A DNA stretch of 64,000 nt, from assembly GCF_014805685.1 (NCBI RefSeq), contig NC_060893.1, forward strand, positions 12,211,773 through 12,275,772, given 5' to 3'. Within the stretch, counting starts at the first letter, position 1. The number at the start of each line of letters is the position of its first letter. This document shows positions 1 through 10,960 of the stretch, piece by piece. This DNA comes from Silurus meridionalis (lineage: Eukaryota; Chordata; Actinopteri; Siluriformes; Siluridae). A model generated the notes under the pieces. The model was not told the DNA's origin and ran no database searches. It saw only the letters and a list, made by a program, of their open reading frames with translations. A program made the position numbers and the translations under genes.

Positions 1-430
1 TACATCGAGCAGGCTTGACTTTAACTAGAGTGGACATGTGTGTGGAAACAATAACATTAGGAGCTCTTAATTTCCCCTGGAAACACCATCAATTATTCAT
101 GCAGATCCAGTTGGTGTTATGGTTGCCTCCTTCACTCTGTGAACCACTGTTAATTACAACCTACAAGACTGTTACAGTTAATTTCAAGGCAAGCATATTG
201 TCTCTTCAAGGCTGTCGAGTGGGTCATAAATTATCCTGAAGGTGAAGGAGAACTCGGGGGAAGCAGTTATGAAAATTTCATCAATCTCAGCCGCGCGCCA
301 CAGCTGCTCCTGTCAGCGGCCGCATTGTGGAAGAGTATCGCTGGGCGCGGGGTCAAAGCTGGGGGGCTGCCAGGGCCAGGGGGGCCTGTCACATCCCAGG
401 ACTGCTCTCTGTCACCGCAACACACTTACC

Positions 431-431
431 C

Positions 432-507
<76 letters not shown>
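431..507. repeat. (CT)n(CA)n microsatellite
   Basis: CT repeats at 431-452 pass directly into CA repeats up to 507. Confidence 0.97.
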
Positions 508-508
<1 letters not shown>

Positions 509-1674
509 AGTCGTTACTAGGGTACTGGGAAGAAAGCCACAGAGGCAATCTTCAGGCTGTCCTCTTCTATTAATTTACTTAGAGTGTGCACAGTGGTCAA
601 GCTCCCTCTTTTATTATATGGTGCGAGTGTGTTTGTGTGTAGTGTGCAATCATCATGACTGAAGTAGTCTTTTTGGGTCAACCTTATTGGGGCTAAACCA
701 GTCCAAATATTGCTAAGTCTTTATGTCCATCTGCAGCTAAACACATCTCCACTCAGTAGTGCAGCTGAGCTGAGAGACACTCTCCAAATCTTAATCCATT
801 TCTCATTGATGTCAGCTACATCACATTATGTTACATTACACATACACCAGCACACCCCCACACCCCTCATTTCCTCTGATCAGCAGTGTGAGGCCAGCAG
901 GCATGAATTCTTCCCTCTGGTGCCCCATTCTGCCAACAGCTGTGCCACCCATCCGCAGTCATACATCAGCGCCCATGCCCATCCTCTCCCTCTCGGCCTG
1001 AGACGGGCACTCAGGTGTGCGTGCCAGCCTTGCTCGTCAGGTGTGTACATCCTCTTCCATCCCTCAATCTGTCAATTAGCGAAGTATGTGTGTATGCTAC
1101 ATTCCATGAGCTCTGATGTTGGCCGGCTGGCCTGTCACTAAGCTGAGTAGGGTGGAACAAAGCTGACATGGCTGTTTTGTCTTTTCTATTATTAAAGGCT
1201 GAGACGTGGGGTAGAATTTTAGAGTCTGTCATGCTGACAAAGGCTTTTTTATTATTCAAAGTGGTACAAAGCAAATAGGCTTATACATTACCTTCCTGAC
1301 TTATTGTTTCATGTACGCTCTAAACGAACGACCGCATAATCCTATACAGGTTTATTCAGTGATCATACGACTTGAAAGAAAAAGCATCTTGTCTACACTG
1401 CCACAAATTAGTCTTTTAGTCTTTTATATCTCAAGTAAGTATGAGGTTTGAAATGTGTATTCTCTCAGCGAAAGCCATCTACATTTTCCCCACTGAGAGA
1501 TGTGTGATGCCTGATTTAGCGAATGACCTTGTGTGTTCGGGGCTCTGTCTGGGTCTTAGCAAAAGCCGTCTTCTCTTTAAGATGAGCACGTTTTGGCACC
1601 TCGGACAGACGCGTAAACAGATGCAGTCTCTGTTAGTAATGACAGGTGATTATATGTGGCAGTGGTGCCAAGGC

Positions 1675-1830
1675 AATTAAACGGTGGGCTGACGGCACCA
1701 TTTGGTGCACTGTTATCCCAGCGTTAGGGCTAATTGTAGCGGCACTTTCACTCCTGCCAGGACGTGGCTTCGAACATCGTTAATTTTACACAAGAACATG
1801 TCGTCTGCAGATGAATGCTGGCTTTCCTGG
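1675..1830. promoter_or_regulatory. candidate conserved non-coding element
   Basis: A locally GC-balanced island with intact-looking words GGCAATTAAACGG, GGGCTAATTGTAG and CGTTAATTTTAC (homeodomain TAAT cores). Candidate by composition only. Confidence 0.3.
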
Positions 1831-3524
1831 TGCTTGCTTCTATTCCAGGCAGGAACAGACACTCTGAAGTAATTAGACTCGCCTTTTTTTTGCATCTAGG
1901 GTGTGTTTTCATATTATTATGTGGCTTTTCCTTGGTAATGCTATATCTGATTTGGTGTGCTTAGGTGGTGTGTGTTGACCAGTAGGTTTAGGTGGCACCA
2001 TGGTCCCCTCTGATGTTCTTTTGCAAGTTCTGTTTGATGCCTTTTAACTATTATAAATCTGGCATGTATAAGAAAGATGTCATTTTATAGAATTTGTAGT
2101 TTTGACTCATTTTTGGACAAATGAATTATGGTCATTATAATCATTATTGAGATTTGAAAGCTGTACACTGTATAGCAGCTTGGTTTAAGTGACTTTAGAT
2201 GTAACTTTGTTCAACTGATGCAGAAGTCCTAAAATTAGCTCACACAATTCCTTCTTTTCTCATCCTTACATGGAAAGCAAGGTCACTTTTATCAGTGATG
2301 CTTTAATTTTCCCTTCTCTCTCTTTTTTCCCCAATGTATCTAACAGTTGAAATGCATGTGGACATCATGAATAAACTATTCTTTTATTGCAGCAATGTCA
2401 TTCTGATTAGTTGGTTTAAAACAACATCTTGGCAGCCAGTGACGATTTTTAAACAAATCTTGTCTGGTTTTAACTGACGTCTGCTCCTACTCTTACATCA
2501 AAAATGTTCACGCAACAAATATGGGGCAGTGCGATTCTTGCCCTATTGGCCTTCATTAACACATTGTGCTCTGCCCCATAATTACAATCTATTTAGGGGT
2601 GCAAATCAAAGGAGCATCAGCTTATATTTGTCATAAAGCAGCATTTTGGGTACAAAATTGTTGATTACTCTGAAGAGATAATGATATTGTCAAAGGAATA
2701 TAATATATGATATTATTAATGAGGACTTTATAAAGATTAATATATTGAATCTCTGATGTATATGATGGGAAGACTATAGACGAGCCAGCTCTGCAAAGCA
2801 GTGAAGGTTGCTCTTGCCTGATACTAGTAGGAGAAAGATGGCTGTAACTGATTATATGGTAAGGACTGCTACCCTGGCTTAATTTGCTCTTAGCCCAGTC
2901 TGTGCCAAATGACACTCGCTCGGTCTGCTGGACTGGTTAACATATGATGCCATTTGCTGTCCCCCAATGTGGCATGCTGTTATTCTTTAATTACTCTGGC
3001 TTTAACAGTGCAGGGCTTGGGCGGCCTCTGCTAACTAGCTTTAATCAGATGGGATATTTAGGAACATGCTCTACCAGTGTGCAATGGTATGTATGGCTTA
3101 ACAGTCATGTACACACACCCCTTTACAAGCAGATGCACTTTATTTTTGTCTTATACTTGGATCTCAAGCAATGAGCTTGTTATCCCCGGATTTATAGTAT
3201 AAGTGTTGGCGGAATGCATCTGATGCAATAACCGAGGCTAAAAACAGTGGTTATTTATGCAATTTTTCAAAGATTTTCCCTTCACCTATTTCACTTTGCA
3301 AACAACAGAAAGGTAGACAAAATTAAAAGTGTAAACATTTTTGTTTAAGCCTTACATTTTATTTTGTACCTGGAGATAATTAGCTATTTTCACAGTCACA
3401 TAAATCACTATATTAAAAAGTAACCAAAAAAAAAAAAACAACCCACATTCAATAAGTGATATATTAAACATAAAAAAACAAAAACAAAAAACAACTGAAA
3501 TAAGAATAGTATCCAGTAACCAGT

Positions 3525-4075
3525 AATTTATCTTTAAACTTGGTCCACTCCTCCATGCAGATCAATTAAAAAAATTATTTTAACTCCTTTATATTTTTAG
3601 GTTTGTGGATGTAAATTCTGTTTTCAATTTAGATCACAGGTTTAGCTCATCATCATGTTTAAAACATCTGGCAGAGGCAACCAAGCTTTGGGCTGAAATA
3701 TATTGTTACTTGGATTTGATGATATCTTCACGTTTTATAAAATCCTCTGAAACACCAGCCACAACAAAACATCCCCAAAGTGTCACTAAACCTCCATGTT
3801 TGACAGTGTGTATCAGGTTTTTTTCTTTATAGAGCGCCCTCTGACACCATTTGGTCTCATATGCCCATAACACATGCCAATTGTAATCCTAACAACAGTT
3901 CAGGTGCTTTATTTTGTGAGATGCTCTCATGGCTTATTGACTGTAATGCTTTCAAACAGTTTGTTATGAAATTAAAAGACTGACTTCCACACAAATGATA
4001 ACCATAACATTGCAGCACTTTTACTCTAATCTTTGGGTCCTTTTCCAATTTCTGACACAATTCTTAAACTTTTTG
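3525..4075 (-). pseudogene. fossil Tc1-like transposase
   Basis: The minus strand from about 3805 to 3625 reads TVKHGGLVTLWGCFVVAG, then, after a stop codon, ISAQSLVASARCFKHDDEL. This is the central Tc1 transposase region (TVKHGGxxxxWGCF and QxLVASARxLK) that lies between the first and second catalytic D. Upstream, at about 3892-3845, NWHVLWAYETKW resembles the first-D block, with the D replaced by Y (LWTDE-type to LWAYE). Downstream, about 3540-3565, MEEWTKF resembles the C-terminal region. The second-D/E block is missing and stops are frequent. This is an old copy, more decayed than the 40 kb and 47 kb elements. Confidence 0.7.
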
Positions 4076-4079
4076 AAAA

Positions 4080-4742
4080 CATTTTTGTTATACTAATTTT
4101 GTTGTTTGTATTTTTTTATGTATTGTCCTATAAATGCTTTATGCATTTATTGTATTTTATTTTTTATTAAATGACAATTTACTGTGTTCATTATAAAATT
4201 TGCATTTGTATTTTTTTTTTTACGTTTTTTTTATTACTATTTACTATTTACATTCATATACAATTGTCCATATGATAGTCTTTTTTATAGTAGATTAGTA
4301 AAATTTAATTATTATATATAATGTGCATTTATTTTTGTTTATTTTTTTAAATTGTACCAATAATTTTGAATGAGGTATGTTTAATAAGCAGGATATCCAT
4401 CATGTATTTATTTGCTTGGATTTTTTTGTTTTTGTTTTGCCTCTTCTCATTTTGGGATTTTCTAAAGTTCCTAATGTGAACACTGGGAACATTAAGGTAA
4501 GAGCTACTGTACATGTGTGTATGTGTGTGTTGGCAGAGGACAGTGGTGTCAGATGGAGTATAATTAGGAATCGGTGAACAGACTGTCCTCCCGGTGGGGT
4601 TAGTATGCTAGATGCTGTTGGGATTCAGTGTTGTCAGTTTGGCCAAGGCCAGCGACTTCTAAATATTGGGTCAAAGACACTTCCTGTGTATTTCCATCTA
4701 ATCCCCTTACACAGCTGTGCCAAACTCATCAACGGTAATGAG

Positions 4743-4825
<83 letters not shown>

Positions 4826-6290
4826 CTAACCTACTGTAATGATGGCAAGTTAGTTTTTATGTGTAAACCAATACAGAAATATGCAGTTATATAACTTGCA
4901 TAAAAGTTACTGCAGTTTTCTTGCTGAGGTTTTAAATATTTCTGAAGATCAAACTGCTGAACAAACTGAATTCACATTTCAAGCTTGAGTTCTCTATAAG
5001 CTTTCAAGTTACTCCCAGATGACAGTCCTAAATAACTTTTGTCACAGGCAATTATATTTGTGTTTAATTCCAGGAACAAAAATACCCATGCCAGTGTAGC
5101 TGATATAACCATGACTGTTCAATTTGACATGGACCTAACCACCTCATAACATACCATTAGAGCACACCATAATACAAAGAAGGCAGCTTAGAATTTGAAG
5201 CAGGGAACAGTCTGAGTATCCTTGATAATCCCTTTCTGATTGAAATGTCACTGATAGTGCGACGAGGCTTGTCACCCTGAATAACAAATTCTATATTTAC
5301 TCAGGGCCAGACTAGAGCTCCACTACCCAGGGTGCACATGTCTCCCTCCATCAACTGAAAAATGAATCAGCCCCATTTAGGCAGCACAATGCAGGTGAGC
5401 CCTGGGGCAGTAACACTTTCTTAGATGCCTTTTTTTTACAATATTTGTTACAGGTTCATCTTTAGCATCTTTGTTTTTCCAGTTTTGACAACCTAGTTAA
5501 CATTTGTTTTCTCTATAAACAGTCATGTGTTTATTTTGATGGTTCAGATTTTTTTGGTATTTGATGCACCAATTTTAAAAATAATGTTTTACAGAAAGAA
5601 CAATAATAGACATCAGATATCTTTGGCATATAGATAAATATTGAGATAAAATATCTTCCACGCAGGTGAAATATTTAAAACTTTATTCTTATGCACTTGT
5701 AATGAATACTGATAAACAAGACATTAATATAGTGGGTGAAAAATTTCAAATGATCCTTTTATTGCTATCCTGTGATTTACAGGATTTTTTTTATATTATA
5801 TTTATTTTAGCAGCTCTTATGTTTTTTCCTCCTGTTGTGTACATTGAGACTTGGTTTAAGAGAGCATGTTAAATAGTGAAAATAATTCGTAACTGAGATT
5901 TAAACCTTTTTTGCCCAATGGTATTAAAAGAAAGAAAAAAAGCACTGTTGAACAATTGTATTTGTCTATTGGTGCTGAGCAATATTAACATAATTGTGGA
6001 TTCATTTTCACATAGATTAAGATTTTACATTTTTACAAAGATTTATGGTACTTGATTTTAACACTTTTTTGAGAAATCAAAAACAATATACCTCAGTTTA
6101 AAGGTATCAAATAGAGGTAAAAGATCAAAATAAAGCAGGCAGGAGGATTTCCATCGTTTAATATATTTGCATGCCAGTGAGACAAGCCCTGTAAATACAG
6201 GAATTATCACAGAGTTAGTGAGTTAATTAACAAATGTTAAGGAGCCCCACAGGAGGAGGGTTTGACAGACTGCTAAAATGCTTTCTCATT
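4080..6290. other. AT-rich non-coding stretch
   Basis: Long T-rich runs and the 4743-4818 microsatellite; nothing else recognised. Confidence 0.7.
4743..4818. repeat. (CT)n(AC)n microsatellite
   Basis: CT repeats to 4770 are followed by AC repeats to 4818, the same compound order as at 431-507. Confidence 0.97.
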
Positions 6291-6294
6291 ACCT

Positions 6295-6398
6295 TTCCTG
6301 ATGACCTTTAAGGTAATAACTACAGTGGCCAGCCAAATTCTGCATTTACAATAGAGAACATCAGTATCATTAAATGGAAAAATAATATAAAAGAATAT

Positions 6399-6429
<31 letters not shown>

Positions 6430-6537
6430 TATTATAATATACAGGCCAAATAAATTTTTTAATGATACTGATGTTCTCCATTGTAAATGCAGAATTTGGC
6501 TGTCCACTGTAGTTATTACCCTAAAGGTCATCAGGAA
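6295..6537. repeat. 80-bp-arm inverted repeat around a TA tract
   Basis: The left arm 6295-6374 and right arm 6458-6537 are inverted complements at 77 of 80 positions. The spacer of 83 bp contains (TA)n at 6399-6422. High arm identity suggests recent origin or gene conversion. No long open frame or obvious TA duplication supports an autonomous transposon; it may be a MITE or a fold-back duplication. Confidence 0.85.
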
Positions 6538-8879
6538 AAAAGAGGTTTGGCCTGGAATGACATTTCTACTATTTAGGCACCAAAGCATGCTGAGTGTAAT
6601 GTTTATTTAAAAATAATTATTTTTTTATGCATGTCCTTGAAAAGAGATTTTAGATGATTGTTTGATTCTCATGGCAAAACAATTGATGTTCCTCAGGTAT
6701 GCATGCTGCCTTCTCTGAGTAACCTCCTTAAAAATACACATGTCAAGAGTTTGCAAAACACCTTTTGACTCTTTCATTGCATTGATAGCTGCTGCATGGT
6801 CTCTTACTGAGGTCAGACACTCAGTGTTATTGAATCAGGTCTGATCCACTGCCAATGAGAATCCAATGCCATTGATCTCTGTGTAATATGAGCTCATTAG
6901 TGTACTGACTCAGGGTCAGGTTGTTTGGGAAATGAAGAGGGTGGCCATTTTGACCTTAGCAAGCGCCTCCAATCGATTAGCTCTGACTGGGAAAATAAGC
7001 CACTGAGAGGTTAACTCTGCTTTGCCTGAAACACGATTACAGTACTTCAGCCTCTTGGTTAAAGCATTAGACCAGAGTAACTTAATTAGCACTTTCTTAT
7101 AGTATTAATAATGACTTGGGCAGACTGATTTACATTGATTCTTGTTTCGTGTGTTTCATGAGACGAATGGCACCACATATTTGATGTGTTTAAGTTGTGT
7201 GAGAGTGCTTGCTAAACTGCTGTACTCAAAGGTAATGTTCTTCATGTATTAGATTAGAGGCAATAAGTATTTCAATTGAGTGTTACAGACAGAGTCAGGT
7301 AGGACTACAGATACTTCATGGCACAAAATATGACCGGTGTTATGAGGTGGTGAATTTAGCACTTTTGGAGGTAATACAGCCTAACTATATATAGAGAAAC
7401 TCTGTTGTTGTCATTCATATGTTTCTGATCGCTCTGAATTCTGTTGAATAATTAACAAATTACTCCTCTTAACAATCTTACAAAAACGGCCTTTTTGTCT
7501 ATTGAACCTCATCTGTCCTCTAAACGATTGTTGACACTGTGGAGCAGCATCTAATATAAATGGTTAATGGCTTGTGATGACCAACTACATGGTTGAAAGA
7601 CCGTGTAATCTCCCCTCAATTACCGAAAGGCGCATGCAGCCCTCACTGAAGCCCTTCCCTTCCTCCCATTCTCTCTCCCTCAACCAGCTGCCACTGATGA
7701 GCTCTGATCGTTGTGCTGTCAGGTGTAAAAAATGAAAAGCGCTGCACTAAGAAAGGTACTTAGATGCACTAAGCAGATGACTAGTTATTTGTGTGCTTGC
7801 ACCATGTGTCACAGTAGAAACACGGCGGCCCACTGCATCTGCACATCTTTTGCTTTAATTAGCCGTACAGTCTGTCAATGCAGAAGTGGGCAGGTATTCT
7901 GTATATACACAGAGGTGTGTGGCTGCATTAATACAATTCAGGCTTGCTCGGTGACAAGACATTCTTATGCAATAATCACAACCAGGCTCTCACAGAGGCA
8001 ACCTTGTAGGCAACATCGCTTTTAGATTTGATTTAATATATTTTCGGCATTTTCTTTTCTCTGAAACATTTGAGTGAGCACATTGATATACAGAGGGAGC
8101 AGTTCTTTGTCTTGAACCTTATCCACTACCTTATTTCTAATAATGTGAAAAAAGAAACATTGTGAGTTCAGGGATGTTTCGATAATGGCTATCACTTTTT
8201 GAGCTACTTTTTTGCAATGGCTTTGATTAAGAGGATTATACATAGCTTAATGAGGTTTCCAGTTGAGTGCACAGAGTAATGGGGATAATTTCCAGCCTGG
8301 GATTCCTCTTTCACTGCAATCTTCACTCAGGTGATGGAACTGAATGATCTGAACTACCCTCTCAGAAACGCATAACGTAATCAATACCGCCTCAGTATGA
8401 AATCATTTCAACTGAAACTTCAACCTGTTTTCCAGTTCTCAAGAAACAATTAAACTGAGTGCTTGAAAATCATATAAATTCATTCATTTTAGATTTTTTT
8501 TACTTGACAGTTTCCTGCTTAATACTGAACACAGCTGAAATAGCCCAAGATGGGATTTTGAAATGGATAGGCATGGAGTTGGTGTCCTGTATATTCATCA
8601 GATCACCAGTGTTCTCGCTCTGACCCACGCTTCCCCTGATGATTCTATTTTACCGTTGCTCCTGTGGGGCCACGGCTAAAGGCAGCAGACTGACTAATGT
8701 TTTTATAACCTCCTAGACAGGCAATACAAATGATTCCCAATCTAATCTAATCACACTCAAAAAAAAGAAAAATGGAGCATTTGCAGATATATACTCAGCA
8801 CTAATGTCACAGCTTTGGGTTCTTGGTTGCCTCTGGGCTTATACCATACGCAGGTCCTTTCTCCCAGCGAGTGAGGGAA

Positions 8880-9130
8880 AGAATGATGTGAATATTATTC
8901 CTTTCTCAGTGGCATTAGAAGCCCTCATGGTTTTGGCGACAACTTTATCGCGGCACCAATATGAAAACGGAAGGGGTTGGAGCTCATATTCAGCGATGAT
9001 TGACAATTATGGCCACATAATTCTCCCCCTGTCATTTCTGCTCGCAGACACCTTCCCTCTCCATCGAGGTGACATCTCTCAGATAGAGGGGGATAAATAT
9101 GCCATAAATCAAGCCAAAGGCTTATAGGTC
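8880..9130. promoter_or_regulatory. candidate conserved non-coding element
   Basis: A complex, non-repetitive stretch with TGATTGACA (8997-9005, PBX/MEIS-type), GATAAATATG and CTTTATCGCGG. The same TGATTGACA word occurs in the irx promoter region. No coding signal. Confidence 0.4.
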
Positions 9131-9469
9131 CCCACTGGGATAATCTGCCATGCTGCACCGGCCTAGTATTCATCATTAGATTGTGAACTAGAGCGAGGTC
9201 ATGACACCAGGTAATTTCCTCTCCCCCACCCACCCCCAGTTTCAGTTTCTTTCTTCCTATAACCCTCTCTCTCACTCTCTCTCTCAACCCTTGGACATAC
9301 ACCTTGTGAAAAGCTTCCTCATATCAACCAATAAGAGAGCATTAATATGAGAGTTTCCCATCCTCCTTCCCTGCCCCCTACTGCATTCAGCGATAACCAC
9401 ATTTCACATCAACATTTCTTCCCTGTTTTTTTTTTTTTTCATCTGCCTCCCATTATGTGGCGTGTCTGT

Positions 9470-9620
9470 CATCCACTGATTTATTAGCATGTCCTAGCAC
9501 TGGCGAGCTAGCTTCAGTTTGGTTAGCGCTGGCGGTCCTGTCAGATATCGAGTTAATTACCAGCAGTAATGAGGGGCTGCTGCTTGGGTGGACATGACAT
9601 TTGAGGCGTGTCGTTGGTAA
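9470..9620. promoter_or_regulatory. candidate conserved non-coding element
   Basis: Holds GAGTTAATTACCAGCAGTAA, TGGTTAGCGCTGGCGG and other words of mixed composition in an AT-rich background. Confidence 0.35.
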
Positions 9621-9779
9621 AAAAACAAACAAATGAAAAAATTTCATTAGTACAAAGTGACAGCTTGCTTTTATCTGGCTGAGACGCTCAGATTGAACTT
9701 CACTCTCCGTTGTTTGTTTGGAGCATAATGAACTGTGCACACATTTTCCTCTTCTTCTGACACAGACGGTACCAGATTC

Positions 9780-9930
9780 TTCCTAACAGTCAACAATAAC
9801 GATGAAAAAGCTCGCCCTGCATGTGTAGCCGCAAACACATCAATTATTCATCTTTGTTAGCCTTATTATTTCCCCTCCGCCGACATTAAATGCTACCTGG
9901 TATTTGAAGGAAGCTAATGATCAATGGGCC
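9780..9930. promoter_or_regulatory. candidate conserved non-coding element
   Basis: Contains ACATCAATTATTCATC, CTTATTATTTCCCC and GCTAATGATCAATGG. CpG is present (CCGCCGACATTAAA). Confidence 0.35.
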
Positions 9931-10684
9931 TTGAAGCCTGGGAATGCAGTGAGGTGTGTGACAGTACTGATTATATTTACACTTCATTCCCCTAAATATA
10001 GATCTGCTGTCCCACTGGTCGCGATGAATGCAGTGTTAGTGTAGAGATGTTGCCTCATGAGGTGACAGCGGTGGAGAAATCAGCTTGGTTGTAATGAAAG
10101 GGCTTGGGAGCAGGGGGCTCAGGGGAACAGAAGAGGCCTGGATGCATCATTTCTACCTGCTAAGCAGACGTCTATATGGCACATTACTCTCTCACATGCT
10201 ATATAGGTGGATGTCGCTGAAGATATAAGGGATAAACAAACACTTTTTTTGATACTCAATAAAATGTATCTGTGGACTGAAAGAACAAATTGACATAAAC
10301 CTGGTCTTCTTTACATCATATAGTATTGTCATTTTATAGCCTTTCATATTTTTTGTAGCCCAGGGAAGATTTTTTGCCACCAAAGCTTGTAAGGAATGTG
10401 AAGGACTAGAAACAAAATGAACTCTGTTTTCAATTTCAGTAATACTTTCAGACACAACAGCATGATCAGCATCATGCTGTTGATTGAGATCTTACATTTT
10501 GCCAGTTTTAATTTGCCCTACTTCTTTGCCAAGTCTACATTCTCCATATAGATGTTCATTTGTTTTCCCATCTTCCCTTCCCTTTCATTTCCCCATTTCT
10601 GTAATTCTTTTATTTTTCGATTTCCTTTATTTCTGTCTGGCTAAATCACATCACCCCTCCCCTCCTTTCACCTTGATAAATAAT

Positions 10685-10960
10685 TTGCGATGATGCGCGC
10701 AGCCGTCAGTCACTGAGGCCTGCGCGATGTGAGCTCTGCCGAGATGCGATAACTGCTCCCATCTCTTCACTGAGGCATGGAGATTTATTGAGCTGCGATA
10801 AGTGACGCGCTAGCCATCACACTCAGCCAAATAGACTCCCCTATGCGTTTATTCTTATTGCGGCAAGAGATGCAAAATGTCTCCCCAGAGGGCCCAATTG
10901 CTGCCAAAGAGGCCTGGCAGCCTGTATGTGTCATTACTTTCTATTAGATAAAGAAGGAAA
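10685..10960. promoter_or_regulatory. candidate conserved non-coding element, CpG-containing
   Basis: Two copies of TGCGATAA (10745-10752 and 10794-10801) lie 49 bp apart amid CpG-rich words (GATGCGCGCAGCCG, CTGCGCGATG). Further words are TTATTGCGGCAAG and CATTACTTTCTATTAGATAA. It stands out strongly from its AT-rich surroundings. Confidence 0.45.

Larger units (their letters stand above)
1..3520. other. non-coding, no gene seen
   Basis: Short open frames only, none resembling a known family. Apart from the 431-507 microsatellite and the island near 1.7 kb this is ordinary AT-rich sequence. Confidence 0.7.

Noticed and set aside
431..507. Possible CRISPR-like or satellite array from regular repeats
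   Set aside because: Simple dinucleotide repeats without spacers, in a eukaryotic context.
327..662. Open frames with GGLPGPGGPV, collagen-like
   Set aside because: Only three Gly-X-Y triplets, no splice sites, and the remainder is translated CT/CA repeat.
710..1141. 143-aa plus-strand open frame
   Set aside because: No recognisable domain and no splice context; low-information translation.
8804..9302. Overlapping open frames on both strands
   Set aside because: Neither resembles a protein family; openness is likely due to unusual composition of a regulatory-looking island.
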